From the NCBI RefSeq assembly GCF_000003855.2, contig NW_003101680.1, positions 940,976 to 1,004,975 on the forward strand: a DNA stretch of 64,000 nt. The letters are read 5' to 3'. The translations under genes were made by a program, and so were the position numbers. Below the pieces are notes generated by a model. That model made no database searches. It was not told the DNA's origin and saw only the letters and a list, made by a program, of their open reading frames with translations. Shown here piece after piece: positions 25,201 to 36,117 of the stretch (position 1 is the first letter of the stretch; each line of letters starts with the position of its first letter). This stretch comes from Blastomyces gilchristii SLH14081 (lineage: Eukaryota; Ascomycota; Eurotiomycetes; Onygenales; Ajellomycetaceae).

Positions 25201-26096
25201 GGCAGGTCCTTGGCTGGTGCAACCTCGACGACCTTTTGGTGGCGACGTTGGACACTGCAGTCGCGCTCGTACAGGTGGACGATGTTTCCATGGTTGTCGC
25301 CCAGCAACTGCACTTCGATGTGCTTTGGTTTGTCCAGGAAGCGTTCCACGAAGACGGTACCATTGCCAAACGCGGACTTGGCTTCGGAGGTCGCGCGCTC
25401 AAAGGAGTCTTGCAGGGTCTCCTGTTCCCTGACAACTCGCATACCACGTCCACCACCACCAAAGGCAGCCTTGATGATGATGGGGAAACCGTACTTATCC
25501 GTGAATGCCTTGACCTCTTCGAATTTCTCGACGGGGCCCGGGGTGCCGGGGACGACGGGTACACCGCATTCAATGGCTAGCCGTCGGGCTGAAACCTTGT
25601 CTCCCAGCGCATCAATGGTGTCTGGAGTCGGGCCCACAAAGACCAACCCAGCCTTCTCCACGTTCCGGGCAAACTCCGCGTTCTCGGACAAGAAGCCGTA
25701 TCCGGGGTGGACGAGATGAACGCCGTGCTGGACAGCAATTTTGATAATCTCATCGCCAGCAAGATAGGCACCCACGGGGGTGTATTGACCCCTTTTGCCA
25801 ATAACGTAGGCCTCGTCAGCCTTTTGGCGGTGCATGCTCAGTCTGTCCTCGTAGCTGTAGACAGCGACAGTCTGCAGGGAGAGCTCGTGAGCAGTTCGGA
25901 AGATGCGAATGGGGATTTCTCCACGGTTGGCGACGAGGATCTTGTTGAATCGCATGATGGTGGAGCTGGCACGTAGTCTGCCATGGACGGAGTGCTGGGC
26001 CGGATGGCGGCTATGATCTTCCACCTGCTCGTCCACCTGCTCACCCGGGAGAGCCTGCTGCTCGGCTCGCGAGAGGTTTGAGAGAACACTCGTCAT
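22250..26096 (-). CDS. PYC: Pyruvate carboxylase (two frameshifts as read)
   Basis: Exons on the minus strand: 26096-24067, 23961-22492 and 22360-22250. The enzyme carboxylates pyruvate to oxaloacetate using ATP, bicarbonate and biotin. The biotin carboxylase domain (about residues 50-500) shows KILVANRGEIPIRIFRTAHE, HPGYGFLSENAEFA, AFGGGGRGMRVV and EINPRIQVEHT. The carboxyltransferase domain (about 570-870) shows TTWRDAHQSLLATRVRT, LRGANGVAYSS and IKDMAGVLKP, with the metal-binding histidines in HVHTHD. The C-terminal biotin carrier domain has AMKM, with biotinyl Lys at about residue 1165, immediately before the last intron. Allowing for two single-base insertions (T run 22853-22857 and C run 22794-22798), the length is 1,202 residues, normal for the family. 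As written, the frame breaks twice there. The start at 26096 (MTSVLSNL) precedes a variable N-terminus, as in other fungi. Confidence 0.93.
22465..22483 (+). repeat. Poly-G tract (19 G) in pyruvate carboxylase intron
   Basis: A G19 run on the plus strand (C19 on the gene's sense strand) lies in the intron 22361-22491, just inside the 5' splice site. It is on the sense strand as pyrimidines, like the tracts in other introns here. Confidence 0.95.
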
Positions 26097-27967
26097 TGCG
26101 AACGGGGATTCACGGTGATCGAGGGCGTCAGCTAGAGGAGGATTTGGCGGATGAGGACGGGAGGAGGAGCAGGAAGACGCTCTATCCTGGGCCCCTTCAA
26201 AAAAAAAAAAATTTATACCACACACACTCTCTTGCACGGTTTTTGGAATAGGACCTAAGGAAGAAGGGACGAAGTTAGTTAGCAGAAGCACGAGAAGAGT
26301 CAATTGAAGGGTTGAAAGAGCTTTCTTTCTTTTATTTTTCTTATTCAAGGGAATAGTGAATGAACTGGGCAGAGGAATTAGAAATGAAACGAGTTGGACC
26401 TTGGAAATAGTTGGGGGGGGAAGGGGAGAGAGAGAAGTAGGGAGGAGGGAGGGGTAGAACGCAGCACCCGGGTAAATAAGAAGCACGCACTACTACCTAC
26501 TACTATACTATAACATACAACAGAACCTTTTTACACACAAGCTGGAGAACACAGCCAATCGGGCAGAGAATAAAGGAACAGAGAGAATAAAGGAACAGGA
26601 GCAGACGAAGCTTCGCAGCAGTTTGTGGTTGAATCACGACGGGAACGGGACAATTGCAAGCGGCTGGCGGCGGTGGTGGGCGGTTGGCGGTGACGGGGAG
26701 TAAGTTATAATAGATAGTTGTATGGATGGATGTACTGTACATGTATGGTATGTACATAAGTTGCAACATTTAATATTATTGTATGGGGATGGGATGGATT
26801 GGGGGGGGAGAGGGATGCGGGCGGGTGGAGGGGCGCCCTTTGTGCCGCCGCTTTATCATCATCATCACCATCACGCAATTTCTCTTCAGCGTAACCCGTG
26901 TAACTAAGTTAGTTAACTACAACCCACACCGTACGCAGTAAGTAGGTATGTACTTGTACAATGCAATTAATATCATCTTCGTTCCATTTCATACCCTCAT
27001 CGCGCATTATTGTTGAAGCGTTGGCTAGTTATACCTGCCTGCTCGCTCATTAACTAACTAGTTACTAGTTAGTTAGCTACAACAAGTTGCCCTAGTGCCA
27101 AGCTATCTCTGTTAACAACAACGACGCCTGCATTTGATAAAGAAGTCCGTCCACAGCCTCCCAGCAGACAGACAGACAGACAGGGCACGGCTCCTGATAT
27201 CATCGTTCCGATTCAATTAAAGAGTGAAGAGGCATTATTTCCCTTGAGATGAACCGGTGCTAGGTCAACGCCCTTGCTGTCGCCCTTTAACTTCAGCCTA
27301 CGAAATAATACCTGGGTACGGTAAGTTAACTACTGCGTAACTTAGTTATAACATGCAGATGAAAAGAGAAAAGAGAAAGAAAAGGGATTGTTTGATCAGC
27401 CCTTGTGATACATCTCCTCCTCCTCCTTCCTTGAGAAACTCGCTACTAAGATTATTAATAATAATATAATAATAATAATAATAAAGGAATCTAAGTAAGT
27501 TCACGCTATCAACAGAGCGTGCCTGTGGTTTGGATGATGATTGGAAGAAAACTAAAATAACTAACCAACCATCTCATCTCGCGGTGTCTGGTCAAAAGCG
27601 GCGACACGGCACTTTACCGGATTCAGCCGTCGCGAGAAACTGCCCATGATATCATCATCATCATCATCATCATTTACATATAACTAACTATTCGAAGCAA
27701 GCGGGGATTCCAAGGTTCCTCCTGGCTGGATTGCATTGGATTGATTGGCTTAATAAGCCAAGTAGTTAGCAAGACGGCTCTTCTGAAGAAAGCAAAAATA
27801 ATGAAAAAAGAAAAAGAGAGAAAACCGAAGCTATATAAGAAGCATTGCTGTTGTTGTTGGTCTGTAAATAATAATCTAACTACTGCGTACAAGCAAGAAA
27901 GATATAACAATCGCTGTACCCAGTAACTTACCCGATCGGTGGCTGCTCAACATATGGCGGGTGGAGG
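26097..27967. other. Pyruvate carboxylase upstream region and nest flank
   Basis: This 1.9 kb has no supported gene. The first ~400 bases, with a 12-A run near 26200, are probably leader and promoter of the carboxylase. Further right are CAGA units near 27170, TAA-type repeats at 27446-27485, ATC repeats at 27651-27672 and an inverted repeat at 27051-27075. ACGCAGTA-type motifs occur at 26933, 27331 and 27881. Confidence 0.6.
27051..27075. repeat. Perfect inverted repeat, 12-bp arms
   Basis: The arms TAACTAACTAGT and ACTAGTTAGTTA flank a single central base, giving a perfect 25-base palindrome. It could form a short cruciform or be a protein-binding site. Similar AACTAACTA strings are scattered in both flanks of the transposon nest. 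Confidence 0.85.
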
Positions 27968-28063
27968 ATAACGTTGTTGTGTTGTATTGTAATCTAACTA
28001 CGCGAGTTACACTAAATAGGTTGGGGTGGCACGTGACTAGGGTAGGTGTAGTAATCACCAACA
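27968..28063 (-). repeat. Left 96-bp terminal repeat of the nest (probable copia 3' LTR)
   Basis: This 96-bp sequence recurs at 47881-47976 in the same orientation with two differences, both G to A. Read on the minus strand it begins TGTTGG and is directly preceded by a purine run AAGGGGGGG, as expected for a polypurine tract at a 3' LTR. It contains CACGTGAC. It still has CpG and GG dinucleotides, so it escaped the mutation seen inside the nest. The exact inner end of the LTR and a target duplication could not be fixed. Confidence 0.7.
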
Positions 28064-28869
28064 CCCCCCCTTGCTACGCCGTGGCCTATAATAAGCCGCC
28101 ACCCGGGGCCTCCCCCATCCTCAAATCTTTCAAAAATGCAATAATAATTAATTACATGAATCAGATCCTGATTTCCTCATTAGGAAAGACATCTGTACAG
28201 CAATAACTGTAAAAATCAAGAAATACATGCAAAATTCATTGATCTGCTGTATCATTATTACCATTCAATCATTTCTTCTTCTCAATTTTCTGAATGCCAA
28301 CCCTCTTGACAAATTCTTCAAATGCAGGCTTCATCAGTGACTTGGTAAGTTCATCAGCTATGTTCACTATAGAATCAATATATTTCATCATGATTTTCTT
28401 TTTTTCAATCAAATTGCAGAGAATATAATATCTAATCTCAATATAATATGATTTTCATGTTAGAGATTCTCTCTTTGCTAGATTAATTGCTTCCTTATTA
28501 TCAACTTATAGATGTGAGTATATTTTTACTTTTTCATCATTCATCAATCTGATGTCATATAATATATCATTCAATCAGATTATCTCACAAGCTGTCTCAC
28601 TAGCTGCAATATATTCAGCTTCTGTGATTGATTTAATAATAGATGTCTGTCTCTAACTCTCTGTGATCATTATGAGATCAGTGACCTGTTAATCAATATA
28701 ATATAGTCAGTAGTTAATTTGTATTGAGAATTCACTCTCACTCAGTCTGAATCATAGTATGTCACAGAACTCAGATCATCTTCTATCTTCTTCTTATATA
28801 ATATGTCATGATTTTTCATCTTCTTAATATAATGTAGGACATGCTTTAATGCTGTTCAACATGCTTTAT
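28064..28869 (-). mobile_element. Ty1/copia element, RNase H and 3' part (degenerate)
   Basis: Read leftward, this is the 3' part of a copia-type polyprotein. The RNase H domain is visible at about 28270-28760: ITEAEYIAASETA, then LYVDNKEAINLAK and a final DELTKSLMKPAFEEF block, in the family order. It is interrupted by a few stops (TGG to TGA/TAG type). About 200 bases of non-coding sequence and a purine tract separate it from the terminal repeat. Its upstream portion lies at 36118-40300, split off by the gypsy insertion; the reading frame resumes across the break once one TTTAT copy is discounted. Confidence 0.8.
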
Positions 28870-29127
28870 TATAAGAAATTCCGCTTCTTGCGGATTCTTT
28901 ACCTCTATTCCTATCTCTTGCATAATTAATAGGGCTAGCGGCCCTTGGCTACACACAACTATATAGACTGGAGTTCATAAATACTATTTATAACTCAGCT
29001 TGAATGCTATTATATATTTAACTTCTACATTTTATCTTTCTATCATGAATACTTCTAGTAGTTAACAGTATATATCATGTCAAGCTGCAAATACCTGAAT
29101 AATTGTCTGTAAGCACTTATTCTTACA
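28870..29127 (+). repeat. Gypsy element 5' LTR (258 bp)
   Basis: The left LTR is co-linear with 35860-36117 without gaps. About three dozen positions differ and every difference I see is a transition, in both directions. The first dinucleotide is TA instead of TG (a G to A change). Confidence 0.92.
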
Positions 29128-32100
29128 TTTCAAGCTCAGTCAGTCAGCAACTGCCTGTTATAACTGAAAGAACTAGAAACTTATATACTTCAATCTCTAT
29201 GAACTCTACTGCAGGCACTCAGAAGCAGTCACTCAAATCATGAATAATTTTCATAAAAGAAGTCTCAGAGAACTTATTAATTACTCACAGAATATCATTC
29301 TCTATATCTGTGACAGAGAAACTCTCTGAACTCATGAATAAATCAATCTCAGTGAAGAATATTCTTGAGTATCTCTCATAGAATTAAGCTATTTTTCTAT
29401 AAGAAATGCTTACTGTCTGTAAACACTCTTAAATCAAGTCTCTAGACATGATCTTCAGAGATATCTATAAACTGAAAAGAAACTTTCTTAAGCTGCAATC
29501 ACTTAAGATTACTTATCAAATCACAATCTATAAAAGCTTTTACAAGTTTGTATTTAAAATTAACTTACAAGCCTGACTGTGTGATATAAAAGATGAAGAA
29601 GCTATTATCTATATAATAACAGATCTCTATTACACTGAAGTCAAGAACTGACTAAATCATTTAAAGAATAATTATGAGAGATCTCACTAATTCATTCTCA
29701 AGATCTATCTAGAGAATAAGTTAAAAGACTCTGTGAGCTGAATAGAGAATATCTGAGCTGTGATCATTAATATTAGAAAAAGAGATAAAGAATCTGATAA
29801 AGACTACTTATAATACTTCATGAAATTATAGTGTGAATTGAGATCTGTGAAAACAGAGCTCTGAAATAAGATCTGAATAATAATATTTATAAAAAGACTG
29901 AATAAAGATATGTAGAATAAGCTCATTGAGTAAGACTCTAAGTTCTTAACTCTGAAGAAACTGATGACTCTTATTCACTGCTTATAAATCACTGTGAGAG
30001 TCACAGATCTGTAAAGAGTGAATTACTAATTAGTTCTGTAAGAATCAGAATAACAGAGAACAGATTTATTAGAAAAAGATAATAAGATATAGAGAGATTC
30101 ATATCTGACTGCTGAGTAGAGAGAAAAAGCTTCATAAGCTTCTATAAATAGAGTGTATAACAGAGAGATTAAGAAAAAGAGACTCTGCTTTATCTATTCT
30201 AAATTAGAACATCTTCATGTAAACTGTTCAGATAAATTAAAATAGAAATTTGAAAAGTTATAGACAGAGTTAGTAACAGCCTTCTTAAGAGTCTTGAAAC
30301 TGATATCTGAATCTGTTACTTCTCTGATGAAAATACTTACTTATAGAAAGAGATTACACTGTGATACTACTATCTCACAAGTATAGAAAGTATTGATGAA
30401 CTCAGAATCTCAGATTACTATGATGTTTTTAAAGCTTGTAGAGTGAATAAGCTGAAAGATAAAGACTGAGAATCTGCTCTTATAATAAACAGAGTGTGAG
30501 AACTCAGATCTGAGAACTGAGAAACTTATAAGAGTTATCTTTGAATTACAAGATCTCTCTGAAATCTGAAGAAGATTTACAGAAACTCTGATTATTATAA
30601 ATATTGTAGATAACATGTACTTGAGACTTGTATAACTTTAAAGATATAATCTGCACATAGCTGTTTATAAGTCAGGTTTATACTTCTAATCAGTGTTGAT
30701 AGACTTACTTATAGAGATAGAATCAGTTAATACTGCAGAGTTGATTAGAGAAGACAAGCTTATTTATATAATAACTTTATAAGTGTCTGAGAATCTCACA
30801 GTTATGAAAACTGAGCTTCAGATATTAAAGAAATACTAAGATCTTACAGAGATATTCAGCTCAGTAAAGACAGCTGAGCTTCTTTCTCACTGTAAGAAGA
30901 ATCTGATAATAGATTTAATAAAAGAGTAGAAACTCTTTTAAAAACTAATCTATAAACTCTCTTATTATGAAACAGAGGTCTTACAGATCTATATAAAGAA
31001 GAATCTGAAGAATAACTTTATCTAATCTTCACAGATCTCTATGAAAGCCTCTGTGATATTTATAAAGAAGAAGAATGAAGATCTCAGATTATATATAGAT
31101 TACTATAATCTAAACTTTAAGATAATAAAGAGTTACTATTTTCTATCTCTGATTGAGAATGTGATTAATCATCTCACAGAAGCTGTCATATTCACACAAC
31201 TGAATGTGATTAATATATATATATAGCTGCAAATACAGTCTGAGAATGAATAAAAGACTATCTTTAGAACTGCACTGAGATTATTTAAATATTTAGTAAT
31301 ATCTTTTAATCTGACTAATATCTCTACAGTATTTCAGTCTTTTATTAATAAAATACTTTATATATATCTGAATGTCTTTGTAATAATATATCTAAATAAT
31401 GTGATGATGTACTTTATAAAGAAGAAAGAACATACTGAGTATATACAAAGTATATTGAAGATTTTAGATGAGACAGAACTGTATATTAAGCTTATAAAGT
31501 ATAACTTCAGTATCTGCTGAATTAATTTCCTAGAATATGTAATCACTGTAGATAGTATTTAGATGAAATCTTCATAAATTAAGACTATTCTATTATAACT
31601 GAAGTTAACTAGTATTTATAAGATTCAGATCTTTCTGAGCTTTGTGAATTTCTATAGATGATTTATCTTTGTATTCATAAGAATCTTCTTAGTTCTTACA
31701 GACATACTGAAGAATGAAAATAAGAAGAAGTTATTCTATAAATGAAGAATGAAAAGATTGTTAAGAAGAAAGAACTGTAAGAACTTTCTTATCTTAGAAG
31801 CTTATAAGGTCTTTATAAGATTGAAACAGATATTCATAGATATAGTGATACTATTTCACTTTAATTTCTTACTCTTAATCAGATTAAAGACAGATATCTT
31901 CTTCTTTATAATTTCAGAAATAGTCTTGTAACTACAGTTAAATAAGAACTGAGTTTCAGTGATCTTTTTCTCATAGAAGATATAATCTATGAAGATTAAC
32001 TATAATATTTATAATCAGAAGCTTCTTATAATAGTGAAATTCTTTTATCACTGATATTACTATTTTGAGAGTCTTATAACAGTGATTACTGTTAGAACTG

Positions 32101-34099
32101 ATTATAACAGCTTATAATAATTTACTTCAATCAAGAAACTCTTATAGCAGCAGGTTTACTAAGCTCAGAGACTAAGTAAGTTCTGATTCAAGATAGAACA
32201 TATTAAGAGAACTAAGAACTCAGTGAACAGACTCTCTCACAGATCAGACTATATTAAGAAGATCAGAATGACAGATATAGAGAGATTAGAGAAGACAGAA
32301 AAGCTTTACAGAATGCTTAGACTGAGTGTTATAAAGAGATTAACTGAAGAGTCTCTCAATTCTCTATGAGAGAAGAGAGAAGAGAGAGAAAAGAAGCCTG
32401 TATAACTACTCTCTATAATACTGAGAGTTAATACTCTGAGAATCTCTGTAAGAATTCTTGAAGAGAGTATCTATAATCTGAAGAGTTTACAGACTTTGAG
32501 AAGCACTGTGAAAGACCTGATGTAAGAGAAAACAGAGTATAAGTCTTTATAAAATCTTCTATTCAGATTGTCTGAACTGTAACTGAAGAATGAATATGCT
32601 CAGTATATTCAGAAACTGCTTACAGCAGAGATCAATTCTGCAGAAATAAAGAATTGAAGAGACTTAAATAATCTCTTATAAAGAGAGAACTGAATTTATA
32701 TATCTGTGAATAAGTTTCTATATATAGAACTTATTAAAAGATATCATAACTCTTCTCTAGCAGATTATTTTACAGATACTAGAACTTATGAGTTGCTTAT
32801 AAGAAAATACTTCTGACTGAAGATATAAGAACTTATGAAGAAGATAGTAAATTCTTATACTGTTTATCAGAGTTTACAGATAATACAGTTCAGATTATAT
32901 AAAGAACTTACTTCTCTACTCATTTCATAGAAACCTTGAGAATAGCTAGAAATAAATACTCTTATAAGTCTCTCTGAAAGCAAGAACATATATAATACCT
33001 GCTTTGACAGTGTACTGATGATAGTGAATTACTTTATTAAGATAGCACACTTTATATTCATCTATAAGAACTTGAAGTCAAAGAATTTAACTTATATCTT
33101 CATCTGCAATGTGATTCAATTGCATGAATTATCTATAAATATTATCTCAGATAGAAAATTAATCTTTACAGAAGAGTTCTAATTTAATCTGATAACTATA
33201 CTGAAGATCTTATAAGATCTAAGCACAGCTTTTTATTAACAGACAGATGATTAGACAGAACATCTGATAAGTATATTGAAACAGTATCTGTGATACTTTG
33301 TTAATTATAATCAGAATGACTGAGTATATTGATTATCACTCACAGAGTTTATATATAACAACTTAAAGTATATCAGCATAGATAAAACCCTCTTTGAGAT
33401 ACTCACTGAGACTCATCTGCAGATGATCTTGATGAACTCATGAGAGTACACTATAGAGTGTGATAATGTCTGTGAACAGACTGAGAGAATTCAGAAGATT
33501 TGAGAGAAAGTCTGTGAATTCTTGAGAAAGACTTAAGAGTATCAGAAGAGATACTATGACTTCAAGTATATTATAAAAAGTTTCAAGAAAGATGATAGAG
33601 TCTGACTGAGTCTAGAAAATATTATTATGTGAAGATCTAGTAAGAAGCTGAATCTCTTATGAATAGAGTCTTATAAGATTGTGAAGAAAGTTAGCTTGTA
33701 ATTCTACAGATTGAAACTGCTATCTGAGTTATAAATATATAATGTTTTTCATGTCTCTTTACTCTGTAAATATAAGGAATTCTTAGAAGAGAATTCTGTG
33801 ACTCATCACTCTATTCACAAAGCACTAGAGAGTGAAAGAGAATATTAGATCAAAGAAATTATTAACTCAGAGAAGTGAGATCACAAGCTCTGATTCAAGG
33901 TTCAGTGATAAGAATATTCTGATAAGATAAATGAGTTCACTTAAGAATTATTCAGACAGATAAGATATCTGCAGAAGCTGAGACATAACTTTTATACTGT
34001 GAATTCTGATAAGTCAGAATAATGCAGTCTTTGCTAAGAATCTGATTATAATAAAGATATTAATACTATTATTTACAAATTCTAGTCTATAAGATGATA

Positions 34100-35859
34100 A
34101 GTTTCTACTGAGATGAATAGTCTGCAGTGTACATAAGAAAAGAAGAAATCATATTCTTATTAAAGCTAAAAAACAAGAAAACAAATAGAGCTATGAATAC
34201 AATTTGAAGATTAATAAAGAAAAAACAAAGAAAACTCAAACTCACACTCTCATTATATATAACACTCAATTCTCTCACAACTATCAATTTTCTTCTTCAA
34301 AGAAGCAGAGAGTATTATATCTGTAGTACAGACAATTGTTGCATTTAGTATAAAGACTGTTAGAAATGCACAGACTTCAGAGAAGCTGAATATCAGAGTA
34401 TATACAGTTATAGCAGAGCCTTGAGAGCTGGCTATCTGCATGTATAATCAGATATCTCTTATAAAGCTGTGTTCACTCTCTCAGTTGTGCTGAAGTATTC
34501 AGCCTGAAAACAATTGAGATATAGAGAGAAGACTTATCTGCTCAGATCAACTTCTGTCATGAATTTATAACATTTGCATTGTCTTGATTACTCAGATTTT
34601 ACAGGTACTCAGAGACTTATCTCTCATTGACAATGAGATTGCAGAAATGCACTGCAGTATGAGAATCATTAATAGAGAATCTAGACATATTTATATATAT
34701 CTGATTGAAAATTGTGTGAGTAGGAAGAGAATGATTATAGATCTGCAGAGCTGTAGAAGACACTGACAACACTGAAAGCTTTATAAGAACTGTTAGCTAG
34801 AGTCTGTAAGAAATTACTTATGAGAAGACTTACAGTAAAGAAAGAAACTGTGCTGCTTGAAGTCAGAAACTGATCTGAGAAAGACAGAGAATTGACTGCT
34901 GATCTGAAGATCAGATGCAATGATAGAGCTGAAGAGAATGAAGATATGATCATGAGTGATAACATCTCTGCTTCATCAGCTGATAAAAAGTAATCAGAGA
35001 AGTTACAGAGACACTCATGAAAAGCTTAGCAGCAGTCAGATATTATTATAAAGATATTGAAATTGAAAAATTTTTATTCTTGAGAAGTTCTTGAATTAAT
35101 ATATAAATATTGTTAGAAATACTCTCTCTCTGTCATCTGAGTGAAAACACTTCACAGATGAATGAGAATACTCACAGTTTATAAGAATAAGAGCTGTTAC
35201 AGAAAAAGAGAAAAGAAGATGAGATTCTACAGACAGATCTGAGATATTTATACTACTTTAGAGAGATTTACTTACACTGTGAGTGATTCTGTGAAATAGT
35301 CAGATCACTCTAGTAAACAAGAGTGATTATAAATCACAGGCCTGAATCTTTTTATATAACTATAAAGAGTAATTGCAGACTGTAGACATTTTAATTCTAC
35401 AATTCTACAGAGTTAGTGAAAGAATGAAAAATTTCTCACAATTCTACAGTATCAAAGAACAATGATTTATAAGAATGAGTGAAAGATTAACTTATGAATG
35501 TTTCTCTTTGATAAGAGTAATCTTATAGAAAGTAATTCATCTGTGAGATGAATCTGTATAATGATCACATAAGAATCTCATAGAAATGATTGAGAGTCAA
35601 CTGAAACTCTTCTATATGAAAGATGTGAGATGAATCTGTGTGATAGTTAGAGAAGAATCTGTAGATTATAAAGAATCTTATGAAATAAGAAACTGAGTGA
35701 CAGACTCTTTTCTCTTTATAATAATAAGGAATTTTTCCTCACTGAGGTTTTTTTATAGATATGAAGAGTTTTTAGTGAGTATCACTACAGTGCTGAGCTG
35801 ATTCTATAAAGTCACTCAGTGAAAGGCTTTGCAGATGAAGTCTTAGAGAGGGAGAAATA
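34100..35859 (+). other. Extra region between chromodomain and 3' LTR of the gypsy element
   Basis: Standard chromoviruses end shortly after the chromodomain, but here ~1.76 kb follows. In one plus-strand frame at about 34770-34990, a Lys/Glu/Leu-rich stretch with few stops suggests a former coiled-coil-type open frame. The rest is too mutated to read. It may be an additional gene, a captured fragment, or a further nested insertion. I recognise no family. Confidence 0.45.
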
Positions 35860-36117
35860 TGTAAGAAATTTCACTTCTCACAGATTCTTTATCTCTATTT
35901 CTATCTCTCATGTAATCAATAGAGCTAGCGGCTCTTGACTACATACAACTATATAGACTGGAGTTTGTGAATACTATTTATAACTCAGCTTGAATGCTAT
36001 TATACATTTAATCTCTACATTTTATCTTTCTACTGTGAATACTTCTAGTAGTTAACAGTACATATCACGCCAAGCTGCAAACACCCGAATAATCGCCTGC
36101 AAGCACTTATTCTTACA
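35860..36117 (+). repeat. Gypsy element 3' LTR (258 bp)
   Basis: The right LTR starts TGTAAGAA and ends TTCTTACA. It keeps more CpG and CpC sites in its last 60 bases than the left copy, so the two LTRs were mutated unevenly. It is followed by TTTAT, the target duplication. Confidence 0.92.

Larger units (their letters stand above)
28870..36117 (+). mobile_element. Ty3/gypsy chromovirus LTR retrotransposon (degenerate)
   Basis: A complete 7,248-bp element with two 258-bp LTRs, ends TGTAAGAA/TTCTTACA and a 5-bp target duplication TTTAT (28865-28869 and 36118-36122). The plus strand holds a Gag CCHC knuckle at 30186-30227 with its second Cys changed to Tyr. Reverse transcriptase lies at about 31000-31520, where the catalytic YLDD reads YLNN at 31389-31400, followed by RNase H (~31800-32050). 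Integrase runs ~32600-33500 and includes the AYNNS-like part, followed by an HPVFHVSLL-like joint and a chromodomain (~33850-33990). Stops interrupt every domain, so it cannot make working enzymes. A purine-rich tract precedes the 3' LTR. About 1.8 kb between the chromodomain and the 3' LTR is not accounted for. The element inserted into the copia element. Confidence 0.92.
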
